Source of the DNA: an uncultured Clostridium sp.
GTDB lineage: Bacteria; Bacillota; Clostridia; Lachnospirales; Lachnospiraceae
Reading direction: 5' to 3'
Assembly: GCA_900544905.1 (NCBI GenBank)
Contig: UQXF01000020.1
Location: 1 to 37,574 of the forward strand
Length of the DNA: 37,574 nt
This document shows, in pieces, positions 1-7,196 of the stretch (positions within the stretch are counted from its first letter, which is position 1; each line of letters starts with the position of its first letter). Below the pieces are notes generated by a model. That model had not been told where the DNA came from and ran no database searches. It was given only the letters and a program-made list of their open reading frames with translations. The translations under genes and the position numbers were made by a program.

Positions 1-43
1 ACGCGTAAGATCGTCGGCAGCGTCAGATGTGTATAAGAGACAG
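1..43 (+). other. Illumina Nextera adapter and i5 index (artefact)
   Basis: Bases 11-43 are the complete Nextera read-1 sequence: TCGTCGGCAGCGTC followed by the 19-base Tn5 mosaic end AGATGTGTATAAGAGACAG. Bases 3-10 (GCGTAAGA) match, from memory, the i5 index sold as S517/N517, and bases 1-2 (AC) match the end of the P5 oligonucleotide. This is untrimmed library sequence joined to a contig end, not biology. It truncates the gene that follows, and any open reading frame crossing it is spurious. Confidence 0.98.
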
Positions 44-681
44 GAATAACCGTAGCTGTTTACGATTGCCTCAATCTTCTTTCCCGCCTGGCAGTACGGA
101 CATTGATTATGCGGATATGTCTTATATTCCGGAATATCTTCCATCTGAAATAAAGTGTGGATTTCCTGTCCGGCAATTACCTTGTTTGCAGAGAAAATTG
201 CAGAAATACCGGCAACGATACCTCCATAATAGGACAGGCATTCAAGGCTTCGCTCTATGGTACGTCCCGTAGTTGCAGATGCAAGTAAGAACAACACATG
301 CTTGCCCTTAATCATAGGCTGGAGATTATCACGGAAAATCATCTGTCCCACAGAATTAAATTCCGGGGTAACCACATAAATTGCCTTATGCTGGTTCATG
401 GACATAATTCCGGAATTGGTTAATTCCTCTGCAAGATAGGAACCAATTACCTCTGTGCCATCCATACAGACGATGGTGTCTACAACAGTGGTTCCCACAT
501 ATTCACTGGCAATGGACTTTGCAGCTGCCCGGGCCATGCTTTGACGGGTTTTCAGTACCGACATGTCAATATAATGGGTGATATGGGAGTGGTTTGTAGC
601 GAAATGTCCCGGGATAACTTTAATTTTAACGCTGTTGTTGTAGCTTGAGTTAACGGATATTGCCTGATGTTCAAATGTCAT
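44..681 (-). CDS. Phosphoribosyltransferase-family protein (orotate PRTase-like), 3' end cut by contig edge
   Basis: The minus-strand frame is open from ATG at 681 to the adapter junction, about 212 codons, with AGGAGG-type ribosome site GGAGGC upstream. Read by hand it begins MTFEHQAISVNSSYNN and contains VDTIVCMDGTEVIGSYLAEEL, typical of a PRTase core, then VLFLLASATTGRTIERSLE where the PRPP-binding loop should be. The usual acidic pair of that loop (as in DDVITTG) is replaced by Ala-Ser. Near the C-terminus is a CPYC pair, perhaps a metal site. The last readable residues are YGYS. From memory of Lachnospiraceae homologues annotated as orotate phosphoribosyltransferase, only a few residues are missing. 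Substrate is not established: PRPP-dependent base salvage is the family expectation, but the altered loop leaves activity open. Confidence 0.8.
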
Positions 682-705
682 AATAGAGCCTCCTTTTCAA
701 ACTTT

Positions 706-768
706 GCTTATACTTATAGAACACTGGTATTATTTTATCGTCTTTTGGCATTTATTTCAAGTATAAGC
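706..768. repeat. 10-bp perfect inverted repeat around the PRTase promoter
   Basis: GCTTATACTT at 706-715 and AAGTATAAGC at 759-768 are exact reverse complements, separated by 43 bases. The distal arm overlaps the -35 hexamer of the minus-strand promoter and the proximal arm lies in the presumed 5' leader. Only the proximal arm would be transcribed from that promoter, so an RNA hairpin is unlikely. A two-site protein operator is possible. Confidence 0.5.
732..760 (-). promoter_or_regulatory. Sigma-A-type promoter of the PRTase gene
   Basis: On the minus strand TTGAAA (760-755), a 17-base spacer and TAAAAT (737-732) fit a housekeeping promoter with one mismatch in each hexamer. Transcription would start near 725, giving a leader of about 44 bases before the ATG at 681. 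Apart from the two promoters and the inverted repeat, the 351-base gap 682-1032 shows nothing recognisable. Confidence 0.65.
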
Positions 769-931
769 CACAGGAAATAGAAAATTGTAATAACAAGGGA
801 AAACACGGATAAATTTAAGAAAATTAAGTGTTTTGCGGTAAAGTGATAATAAGGGAAGCATTTGTGGGTTTTTCAGAAAAAAACAAAAGGTAAAAAGTAC
901 AGGCTGCGGAGTGTGTCATAAAGCTGTATTG

Positions 932-960
932 TTGAAAAAGCCGTAATTTTTATATATATT
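932..960 (+). promoter_or_regulatory. Candidate promoter of sdaAB-sdaAA
   Basis: TTGAAA at 932-937, 17-base spacer, TATATT at 955-960. It lies about 65 bases upstream of the sdaAB start and points toward it. The T/A-rich run 948-962 offers alternative -10 registers, so the exact start is uncertain. Confidence 0.55.
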
Positions 961-1032
961 TACAAAAGAACAGACAGTTATGTTAAAAAAGCCTGCGGGA
1001 AAAAGCGGATGGCAGAGTAAGGAAGGAGCACT

Positions 1033-1716
1033 ATGAACATATTCGATATTATTGGTCCGGTAATGGTGGGACCCTCCAGCTCCCATACGGCGGGGGCTGT
1101 TAAAATTGGACAGATTTCAAGAAAGCTTATGGGGGAGGAAATTCGCAGAGCAGATATTTATCTTCACGGCTCATTTTTAGCCACCGGTCAGGGACATGGT
1201 ACGGATAAGGCGCTGATAGCAGGGCTGCTGGGCATGGCAGTGGATGACTCCAGAATACCGGATAGCTTTGATATGGCAGCGGCTAAGGGAATGCAGTTTC
1301 ATTTTGAGGGGATTCATCTGGTGGACGCACATCCCAATACCGTAAAGATGGATTTAGAGGGGCAGTCGGGGAGGGCATTACAGATTGTTGCCTGTTCCGT
1401 CGGAGGCGGTCAGATTCGTATATGTGAAATTGATGGGCTGACTGTAAATTTTACAGGGGAGCTTCCAACTCTGATTGTGCATAATATTGACCAGCCGGGG
1501 CATGTTACGGAGGTAACCTCCATGCTGGGGCATAAATCCGTAAACATTGCAGCTATGCAGCTTTACCGGGATTCCAGAGGCGGCAATGCGGTTATGGTGA
1601 TTGAATGTGACCAGGAGATTCCCCATGAGTCTATCCGGTGGCTGGAGCATTTAGAGGGGATTAAAAAGGTAACCTATCTGAGTCTGGAGGATGGTCTGAC
1701 CTCAGACAAAATATAA
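1033..1716 (+). CDS. sdaAB: L-serine dehydratase, iron-sulfur-dependent, beta subunit
   Basis: This is the beta subunit of the two-chain oxygen-sensitive L-serine deaminase, which converts serine to pyruvate and ammonia in the cytoplasm. The 227-residue product opens MNIFDIIGPVMVGPSSSHTAGA, containing the family signature GPSSSHTAG near residues 13-21. It also has the HFEGIHLVDAHPNT segment of the beta fold. Residues 150-220 form a C-terminal ACT domain (IDQPGHVTEVTSMLGHKSVNIAAM), normally a serine-binding regulatory module. GGAAGGAG sits 6 bases before the ATG. The gene is followed 42 bases later by the alpha subunit with its own ribosome site, so the two are almost certainly co-transcribed and form the heterodimer. 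Confidence 0.95.
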   Translation: MNIFDIIGPVMVGPSSSHTAGAVKIGQISRKLMGEEIRRADIYLHGSFLATGQGHGTDKALIAGLLGMAVDDSRIPDSFDMAAAKGMQFHFEGIHLVDAHPNTVKMDLEGQSGRALQIVACSVGGGQIRICEIDGLTVNFTGELPTLIVHNIDQPGHVTEVTSMLGHKSVNIAAMQLYRDSRGGNAVMVIECDQEIPHESIRWLEHLEGIKKVTYLSLEDGLTSDKI

Positions 1717-1758
1717 TGAATAACCGGTGTTATAAAAAAGGAAGGAATCAGAACAGAT

Positions 1759-2634
1759 ATGTACAAGGCATTACAGGAAATATGTGAAACTGCCCAAAGA
1801 GAAAATAAGGAATTTTATCAGGTGATTCTGGAGGAGGACTGTCATGAACGGGGTGTATCCCCGGAGGATGGATTTCGCCAGGTGACGGAGCTTTATCGGG
1901 CAATGCGGGATGCAGACGACAATTATAATCCGGCTCTCGTTTCAAACAGCAGGCTGGTGGGTAAGGATGGCGGCAGGGTACAGCAGTACCGGGAAGGTGG
2001 AGAATCCCTGTGCGGAGATTTTGTATGTCTGGTGATGGAGAAGGCGGTAAAAATGGGTGAATCCAATGCCTGTATGAAGCGGATTGTGGCGTCTCCTACG
2101 GCAGGCTCCTGCGGCGTGGTACCGGCTGTATTAATTGCCATGGAGGAAAGGTTTGGATATTCTGAGGAAGAGATGACAAAGGCAATGTTAACGGCGGCAG
2201 GAATTGGAGGTGTGATTGCCTCCCGGGCATTTATTGCCGGGGCAGCAGGCGGATGCCAGGCGGAAATCGGCTCAGCGGCGGCAATGGCAGCCGGGGCAGC
2301 GGGATATCTGCGGGATGGAAATTTGAACCAGATTTGCCATGCTGCTGCAATGGCGCTTAAAAATCTTCTGGGTCTTGCCTGTGACCCGGTGGGAGGACTG
2401 GTGGAGGTACCCTGTGTGAAACGGAATGTAATCGGTGCCATGAGCGCATTGTCTTCCGCAGATTTGGCTCTGGCAGGAATTGTTTCCAAAATTCCACCGG
2501 ATGAGGTGATTGATGCCATGCGGAATATTGGGGTGGCAATGCCGGCGTGTTTAAAGGAGACAGGGACAGGAGGACTTGCGGTTACCCCGGAGGGCAGTAA
2601 ATATAATCATGGAAATGGAGAGCCTGGAGAATAA
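1759..2634 (+). CDS. sdaAA: L-serine dehydratase, iron-sulfur-dependent, alpha subunit
   Basis: Catalytic subunit carrying the [4Fe-4S] cluster that activates the serine hydroxyl for elimination. The 291-residue product has the family motif SPTAGSCGVVPAV at about 112-124, GGCQAEIGSAAAMAAGA at 164-180, and CDPVGGLVEVPC at 208-219. These three contain the conserved cysteines from which the cluster ligands are drawn. Length is normal for the alpha chain. AAGGAAGG precedes the ATG after the 42-base gap from sdaAB, and a strong terminator follows at 2672. The arrangement beta-then-alpha is standard in Clostridia. The enzyme supports growth on amino acids by supplying pyruvate. Confidence 0.95.
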   Translation: MYKALQEICETAQRENKEFYQVILEEDCHERGVSPEDGFRQVTELYRAMRDADDNYNPALVSNSRLVGKDGGRVQQYREGGESLCGDFVCLVMEKAVKMGESNACMKRIVASPTAGSCGVVPAVLIAMEERFGYSEEEMTKAMLTAAGIGGVIASRAFIAGAAGGCQAEIGSAAAMAAGAAGYLRDGNLNQICHAAAMALKNLLGLACDPVGGLVEVPCVKRNVIGAMSALSSADLALAGIVSKIPPDEVIDAMRNIGVAMPACLKETGTGGLAVTPEGSKYNHGNGEPGE

Positions 2635-2671
2635 GAAAATTGTTTTTCAATATAATTTTGGGTAAATATGC

Positions 2672-2702
2672 GGCGGCTGTATGATTTTACAGCCGCCTTT
2701 TT
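2672..2702 (+). terminator. Intrinsic terminator of the sda operon
   Basis: Ten-base-pair perfect stem GGCGGCTGTA (2672-2681) with TACAGCCGCC (2688-2697), six-base loop, then TTTTT. It ends the sdaAB-sdaAA transcript. Confidence 0.93.
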
Positions 2703-2719
2703 AAAATCATGATACACAA

Positions 2720-2736
2720 TGTAACAATTGCGTAAT
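2720..2736 (+). promoter_or_regulatory. Upstream WalR-like half-site pair
   Basis: TGTAAC (2720-2725), five bases, CGTAAT (2731-2736). The second hexamer departs at one position from the WalR/YycF consensus TGTWAH-N5-TGTWAH. It lies about 93 bases upstream of the hydrolase -35 hexamer and may be an auxiliary site. It is weaker than the site at 2857. Confidence 0.35.
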
Positions 2737-2828
2737 AATTTCGACAAAATACAAGGCAGTAAATTGGAGAAAACAGGCTGCAGAGCAGCAAATTCGGACA
2801 ATGAGTTAACATAATCTAAATATAAGGG

Positions 2829-2873
2829 TTGACATAATGAAAAAAATATGCAATAATGTTACAAAATTGTTAC
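2829..2873 (+). promoter_or_regulatory. Promoter with overlapping WalR-type box for the cell-wall hydrolase
   Basis: TTGACA (2829-2834), 17-base spacer and AATAAT (2852-2857) form a near-consensus promoter. Starting at the last base of the -10 hexamer is TGTTAC (2857-2862), AAAAT, TGTTAC (2868-2873), an exact match to the WalR consensus TGTWAH-N5-TGTWAH described in Bacillus and relatives. The position over the transcription start would favour repression or promoter-proximal control. The downstream gene is a wall hydrolase, the classic WalR target class. Confidence 0.6.
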
Positions 2874-2937
2874 AAAATAATTTCGTAAAAATTTCAAGCA
2901 ATACACGGAAATGTAACAAATAAAAAGAAAGGAAGCA

Positions 2938-3525
2938 ATGGATTACCCTAATAAGGAATCCAAAATTATCATGAATTTTAAAAAAATAGTAACCGTAATT
3001 GTAGCTGGATTTGCATTATGTCTGATGTTTAGCCTACCTTGTGAAGCAGCTGCTACAACCAAAGCTACTACGAAAGTCAAAATTACTACAAAAACACAGG
3101 GGATTTCCAAGGCAGAGGAACCAGAGTATACAGAGAGCGAGTTGCGCTATATGACAAGTATTATTTATTGTGAGGCAAGAGGAGAATCCTATGCGGGAAA
3201 AAAGGCAGTGGGAATTGTTGTCATGAACCGGGTAAAAAGTAACAAGTTTCCAAACACCGTAAAAAAGGTTATTTACCAGAGCGGTCAGTTTTCACCTGTC
3301 AGTAATGGAAGCCTTACAAAGGCGTTAAAGGAATACGATAAACAGAAACGGAAGGGAAAAATGAAGGGTGCCATGAAATCCTGTATGAAAGCAGCGAAGG
3401 AAGCATTGAAGGGCTCCACCACCGTTAAAGTAAAAGGTAAGAAAAAACAGATGAAAAAATACCTGTTTTTCTCCCGATATATCCCAAATGCTAAATACAG
3501 CCTGGGAGCGCATCAATTTAAATAA
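2938..3525 (+). CDS. Secreted cell-wall hydrolase, SleB-type catalytic domain
   Basis: The 195-residue protein has an N-terminal signal/anchor segment (IVTVIVAGFALCLMFSLPCEA, ending near residue 37), a Thr/Lys-rich linker to about residue 60, then a Hydrolase_2/SleB domain. Its hallmark YCEARGES at 77-84 contains the presumed catalytic Glu79. VGIVVMNRV and the closing SRYIPNAKYSLGAHQF are also characteristic. Known family members cleave peptidoglycan, in spores the cortex, as lytic transglycosylases. No separate peptidoglycan-binding domain is present. GGAAG lies 5 bases before ATG 2938; ATG 2971 would give a tidier signal peptide, but its ribosome site is poorer. The gene is monocistronic, with a WalR-type box at the promoter and a terminator at 3532. 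Vegetative or sporulation role is undecided. Confidence 0.85.
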   Translation: MDYPNKESKIIMNFKKIVTVIVAGFALCLMFSLPCEAAATTKATTKVKITTKTQGISKAEEPEYTESELRYMTSIIYCEARGESYAGKKAVGIVVMNRVKSNKFPNTVKKVIYQSGQFSPVSNGSLTKALKEYDKQKRKGKMKGAMKSCMKAAKEALKGSTTVKVKGKKKQMKKYLFFSRYIPNAKYSLGAHQFK

Positions 3526-3531
3526 TAGGTT

Positions 3532-3576
3532 AAGAAATACAGATTTATCCACAGTGACAGGTCTGTATTTCTTTTT
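3532..3576 (+). terminator. Intrinsic terminator after the wall hydrolase
   Basis: Twelve-base-pair perfect stem AAGAAATACAGA (3532-3543) with TCTGTATTTCTT (3562-3573), 18-base loop, T run to 3576. Confidence 0.8.
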
Positions 3577-3642
3577 GCATTAATATATATAGAGTAGAAA
3601 TAGTACAGTAAAGGACAGAAAGTAAGACAGGGGATGTATAGT

Positions 3643-4062
3643 ATGAAACGATGCCGGTATATATTTCTACTTACCATGTTTGGCATATTTTTGCTGGCTG
3701 TCATGACCGGATGCCGCATTGAGGAGACAAACGAGAAAAAAATCAAGGATTTGGATTATACAATCTGTGATGAAAGCAAGCTTCCGGATGCTTTGGTGGA
3801 GCTGATACAGGAAAAGAGAAAGGAGCCATTTAAGCTGACATACCGGACGAAGGACTATCTGTATATTGTGGTGGGCTACGGGGCACAGGACCGGACAGAT
3901 TTAAATGTCACCATGAGCGAGCTGTATCTTACGGAAAATGCAATTTTTGTGGATACGGATTTGGTTTCAGTGGATAATACAACCCTGGGAGACAATATGG
4001 TGTCCTATCCATGGATTGCAGTGAAATGCGAGCTTTATGATGTACAAGTTAATTTTCGGTAG
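3643..4062 (+). CDS. Lipoprotein with PrcB-like C-terminal domain
   Basis: The product of about 139 residues starts MKRCRYIFLLTMFGIFLLAV and reaches a lipobox ending MTGC, so it should be lipid-anchored outside the membrane. The mature part (DYLYIVVGYGAQ, ELYLTENAIFVDTDL, SYPWIAVKCE) resembles the PrcB_C/protease-complex-subunit domain seen in many Clostridia. Function there is unknown, and the name comes from a Treponema protease complex partner. The equivalent of the common PTGGY stretch reads DRTDL here, so it is a divergent copy. ATG 3643 is preferred over ATG 3634 because the GGGG ribosome site ends at 3633, a proper spacing only for 3643. It is followed closely by the SPOCS/LysM gene and could share its transcript. 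Confidence 0.65.
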   Translation: MKRCRYIFLLTMFGIFLLAVMTGCRIEETNEKKIKDLDYTICDESKLPDALVELIQEKRKEPFKLTYRTKDYLYIVVGYGAQDRTDLNVTMSELYLTENAIFVDTDLVSVDNTTLGDNMVSYPWIAVKCELYDVQVNFR

Positions 4063-4138
4063 GAAAAAGGTTCTATTAAGGAAAACGGGCGCATATAATG
4101 ATGGATAGATGGAATACAAGTATTTTTTAGGAGGCAGT

Positions 4139-5689
4139 ATGGAATTTATTAAACGGGAAATTCGTAATTTTTCATGGAAGATAAAAAGTGCAATGCAGTT
4201 TACAATAGATGATACCATTAACATTCCGGAAAATCTGATGGACATGGAGCGCCTGGTTTTAGTAAAGGGCAATGTGGTTATTGATGAAACCCAGGCAATG
4301 GTAGACCGTTTTCAGGTTAAGGGCAATTTAAATTACCAGATTCTCTATAGTGCAGACAAGGAGGGGACAGCGTTTGACAGCCTGACGGGCAAGGTTCCTT
4401 TTGTGGAATATATAAATGCAGACGGGACAAAGGAGGACGATTACATAGAAGCCCATTTAAGCCTGAACGATTTGACTGTTACCATGCTGCATTCCAGGAA
4501 AATAAGTCTGAAGGCATTGGTGGGAATTGATTACCAGGTAAAGGAAAATGAGAATTTTGAGGCGGTTACTGATATAGAGCAGGGAGAGAATACGGAGGTC
4601 TTAAACGGGACCATTTCCATGATGAGCCTGCAGATGCAGAAGAAGGAGAGCATGCAGGTGGAGGAGCAGGTGGAAATTCCGGCAAATAAGCCGAATATTT
4701 ACCAGGTAATATGGAAGAGCATGGCGGTTACCCGGATTCAGATTAAGCCGGCAGACGGCTATCTTATGGCAAGCGGCAATCTGAGTATCTTTCTGGTCTA
4801 TACGGCGGAGGAAGACAGTATGCCTCTGCAATATTTTACAATGGAGGTGCCTTTTGAGCAGAAAATCACGGAGGATATTTCCAGTGAAGATATGATTTCC
4901 GGAAGCTTCTTAAGCCTTGACCAGTATCACATAACTGTGGTTCCGGACGAAAACGGAGAGGACCGGCTGATTGATTTGGCAGCAGAGTTTACTGTGGAAA
5001 TCAAGCTCTATGGAAATGAGGAAATGCAGCTTGTCCGGGACGCCTATTCCACCGATGTGGAGATTCAGCCGCGGTGGAAGGATTTTACGGTACAGCATCT
5101 GCTGGTTCGCAACTGTGCCAAAACAAAGGTTTCGGAAATTGCGGATATGCCAAAGCAGCAGTCGGTTTTACAGATTTGTAATGTGGAAGGCTCCGTGTCC
5201 ATTGACGATACCGAGCGGACAGCAAGAGGTATTATGGTTGAAGGTGTAGTGGGAACACAGATTACCTATCTCAGCAAAGAGGATAATGGTGCATTGTGCT
5301 CTACTACCTTTGATATCCCATTTTCCTATGAGATTGAGGTAAATGGGATGAGGGACGAAGTGACCTATTCCATTGTACCGTTTCTTGACCAGATTAGCGC
5401 AATGCAGCAAAATGAAAACCAGATTGAAATTAAGGCAGAGGTCTCTCTTGAGGTATTGGCATTTACCAATGAGCGGGCGAGAGCAGTTCTTGACATGGAG
5501 GTTACGCCGATTAATCTGGAAAGGAAAAAAGCCCTTCCTGGCGTGATTGGCTATATTGTGAAAAAGGATGACACGCTGTGGAGCATTGCGAAGGCTTATT
5601 ACACCACCGTGAGCCGCATCCGGGAAATGAACAGTCTGGATTCGGATGAAATCTGTGCAGGGGATAAGCTGGTTATTTTAAAAGAATAA
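4139..5689 (+). CDS. SPOCS (DUF3794) and LysM protein, SipL-like spore coat morphogenetic protein
   Basis: The 516-residue protein consists of repeated DUF3794/SPOCS beta modules. Repeated patterns include VLVKGNVVIDETQ, VEEQVEIPANKPNIYQVI, AVTRIQIKPADGYLMASG and CNVEGSVSIDDTE. A C-terminal LysM domain (YIVKKDDTLWSIAKAYYTTV to the end, about 468-515) follows. This is the architecture of C. difficile SipL, which binds SpoIVA and directs coat assembly around the forespore. The LysM here may bind SpoIVA or glycan. The start is ATG 4139, not ATG 4109: AGGAGG at 4129-4134 lies inside the longer frame and directly serves 4139. No signal peptide, so it acts in the mother-cell cytoplasm. It is direct evidence that the organism sporulates or descends from sporulators. 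Confidence 0.82.
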   Translation: MEFIKREIRNFSWKIKSAMQFTIDDTINIPENLMDMERLVLVKGNVVIDETQAMVDRFQVKGNLNYQILYSADKEGTAFDSLTGKVPFVEYINADGTKEDDYIEAHLSLNDLTVTMLHSRKISLKALVGIDYQVKENENFEAVTDIEQGENTEVLNGTISMMSLQMQKKESMQVEEQVEIPANKPNIYQVIWKSMAVTRIQIKPADGYLMASGNLSIFLVYTAEEDSMPLQYFTMEVPFEQKITEDISSEDMISGSFLSLDQYHITVVPDENGEDRLIDLAAEFTVEIKLYGNEEMQLVRDAYSTDVEIQPRWKDFTVQHLLVRNCAKTKVSEIADMPKQQSVLQICNVEGSVSIDDTERTARGIMVEGVVGTQITYLSKEDNGALCSTTFDIPFSYEIEVNGMRDEVTYSIVPFLDQISAMQQNENQIEIKAEVSLEVLAFTNERARAVLDMEVTPINLERKKALPGVIGYIVKKDDTLWSIAKAYYTTVSRIREMNSLDSDEICAGDKLVILKE

Positions 5690-5707
5690 TTAGAAAAGCA
5701 GCAAAAA

Positions 5708-5750
5708 AGCGCTGCGGGAACAGAATTCAAACCGGTGGTCCTGCGGCGCT
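5708..5750. terminator. Bidirectional terminator between convergent genes
   Basis: Twelve-pair stem with two G-T pairs: AGCGCTGCGGGA (5708-5719) with TCCTGCGGCGCT (5739-5750). It is flanked by an A run on the left and a T-rich run (ATATTTTA) on the right, so it can stop both the SPOCS gene and the HD-GYP gene. Confidence 0.85.
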
Positions 5751-5758
5751 CTGATATT

Positions 5759-6844
5759 TTAGAGGATGGCAATGATATTAAGCTCCGGATAGCGTGTTAA
5801 ATCCAGATATTCCCCGTTTACCAGCAGTCCGGGTCTGGAAATGGCAGTTTTGTTGGTGAGAATAATCTCGCCCTTTCGTCCGTCATTTAATAAAACCGTA
5901 TTGTGCAGATAAGTGTCGGATATACCCTGTAAGAAGGGAAGCAGATATTTCGGGTCATATTTGGAGTAGCCTTCCTCTTCATACATGCGGATAACGGCAA
6001 ATGGGCAGATACCCTCCCGGTAACAGCGGTTTGCCGTCATTGCCTCATAGATATCAACGATGGTGATTAGCTTTGCCAGCTCATTAATCCGGTCACCCTT
6101 AAGCCCCAACGGATAACCGCTTCCGTCACATTTCTCGTGATGGAGAAGTGCTGCCTGGCAGATATTTTCATCTACGTTTTTTCCTTTTAACAGTTTATAG
6201 CCCTTTAGAGAGTGCTGTTTCACAATTTCAAATTCTTCTTTGGTAAGGGGACCGGGCTTCTTGATGATTTCCGGTGGAATTAAAACCTTTCCAATGTCGT
6301 GAAGCATTCCTGCAACCGTCAATAATTTTAAATCATGTTCTTCCATATGCAGCCAGCGCCCCAATATATTTGCAAGCATGGCAACATTCAGGGAGTGGGC
6401 ATAGGTGGAATCATCAAAATAGCGTATATTGCTTAAAATATCCATTAACTGGTAGGTATTTGTCTCGCCAGCCATAATCTCGTTGGCAGAATCAAATAAG
6501 ATGTCAATGTCTACATCCTTGTTTCTGCTGGCAATGTCATTTAATGTATAGGAGAAGGTTTCTGTTGTCTCGTGAAAATTTTCCTCAAATTCCTTAAAGC
6601 TTTTGCTTTCCCGTATCTGTTCAGAATGGGTCTTCTCTGGCACAGAAACGGAAGACGTTTTCTTCTGGGAGGTATCCTTCCCATATACGGCTACGGAGAC
6701 AATGGAAGAGTAGCGGAGAATATTCAATACTTCATTGTCCACAACGGTGCCCTTGGGAATCAGGAGCTGGGATTCCCGATACACATCCTCTGCAATTGTC
6801 ATGCCAAGGGTAACCTTGTGCAGCATAATCTGTACGACATTCAT
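5759..6844 (-). CDS. HD-GYP domain protein, probable cyclic-di-GMP phosphodiesterase
   Basis: From ATG at 6844 the protein has 361 residues. The N-terminal 65 residues (LGMTIAEDVYRESQLLIPKGTVV) resemble the DUF3391-like segment seen before HD-GYP domains. A variable linker follows, then an HD-GYP phosphohydrolase with AHSLNVAML, MLHDIGK (HD motif near 182), KQHSLKGYKLL and LLHHEKCDGSGYP (GYP motif near 235-245). All metal-ligand motifs look intact, so degradation of c-di-GMP is the expected activity. The ATG at 6844 is chosen because AAAGGA lies 10 bases upstream; the ATG at 6886 has no ribosome site. A terminal 80-residue segment after the catalytic core (GRKGEIILTNKT) is also common in these proteins. 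It is transcribed divergently from metK. Confidence 0.88.
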   Translation of the reverse strand: MNVVQIMLHKVTLGMTIAEDVYRESQLLIPKGTVVDNEVLNILRYSSIVSVAVYGKDTSQKKTSSVSVPEKTHSEQIRESKSFKEFEENFHETTETFSYTLNDIASRNKDVDIDILFDSANEIMAGETNTYQLMDILSNIRYFDDSTYAHSLNVAMLANILGRWLHMEEHDLKLLTVAGMLHDIGKVLIPPEIIKKPGPLTKEEFEIVKQHSLKGYKLLKGKNVDENICQAALLHHEKCDGSGYPLGLKGDRINELAKLITIVDIYEAMTANRCYREGICPFAVIRMYEEEGYSKYDPKYLLPFLQGISDTYLHNTVLLNDGRKGEIILTNKTAISRPGLLVNGEYLDLTRYPELNIIAIL

Positions 6845-6922
6845 TTCGCCGCTGTCCTTTCTCTCTGTATTTCCAATCAAATTCATTATACGGTGAATAT
6901 AAATTCATTTCCTATAAAATGT

Positions 6923-6951
6923 ATTATAAAAAAAGTAACCATCAAAGTCAA
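6923..6951 (-). promoter_or_regulatory. Promoter of the HD-GYP gene
   Basis: Minus strand TTGACT (6951-6946), 17-base spacer, perfect TATAAT (6928-6923). Transcription would start near 6916, about 70 bases before the preferred ATG. Confidence 0.75.
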
Positions 6952-6958
6952 TCTGTTC

Positions 6959-6987
6959 TTGACCTGTAGACATATATGGGGTATGAT
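6959..6987 (+). promoter_or_regulatory. Promoter of the metK riboswitch transcript
   Basis: TTGACC (6959-6964), 17-base spacer, TATGAT (6982-6987). Initiation near 6994 leaves about 35 bases before the SAM aptamer. Its -35 lies only 7 bases from the -35 of the divergent HD-GYP promoter. Confidence 0.75.
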
Positions 6988-7029
6988 ACATATAGATTGC
7001 ATGTCTGTAATCAGAATATTATAAAGACT

Positions 7030-7141
7030 TCTCTTATTCAGAGTGGTGGAGTCAGAAGGGACTGGGAAGCCACGGCAACCCCATGGAATTGGAAGGTGCC
7101 GGCCTGAAGCGAGCGAGGATATCGTGTCGAGCAATAAGAGG
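7030..7141 (+). ncRNA. SAM-I (S-box) riboswitch aptamer
   Basis: The P1 stem is CTCTTATT (7031-7038) with AATAAGAG (7133-7140). Between them are the S-box core elements in order: AGAGTGGTGGAG, GGGACTGGGAAGCCACGGCAACC-type segment (7059-7081), GGTGCCGGCCTGAAGCGAGC (7095-7114) and GATATC before the closing strand. This is the class that senses S-adenosylmethionine and controls methionine/SAM genes in Firmicutes. The next gene is SAM synthetase, so it gives product feedback. Confidence 0.95.
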
Positions 7142-7161
7142 ATTTGAACATATGAGTATTG

Positions 7162-7196
7162 AAACCTTCAAATCCTTGATTTGGAGGTTTTCTTTT
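7162..7196 (+). terminator. Riboswitch expression-platform terminator with visible antiterminator
   Basis: Terminator stem AAACCTTCAAATC (7162-7174) with GATTTGGAGGTTT (7178-7190), 13 pairs, then TCTTTT. The left arm segment TTCAAATCCT (7167-7176) is also the exact complement of AGGATTTGAA (7139-7148), which begins inside the 3' strand of P1. SAM binding keeps P1 formed and frees the terminator; without SAM the 7139-7148/7167-7176 antiterminator forms and metK is read. Confidence 0.92.

Noticed and set aside
27..272. 81-codon plus-strand frame beginning in the adapter
   Set aside because: Its start codon lies in the Nextera sequence and the rest is antisense to the phosphoribosyltransferase gene.
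1923..2519. 198-codon minus-strand frame inside sdaAA
   Set aside because: A shadow of the sdaAA codons: no ribosome site, and low-complexity Ala/Pro/Ser-rich composition.
4109..4138. Ten-residue upstream extension of the SPOCS/LysM protein
   Set aside because: The extension is encoded by the AGGAGG ribosome site of the real start at 4139.
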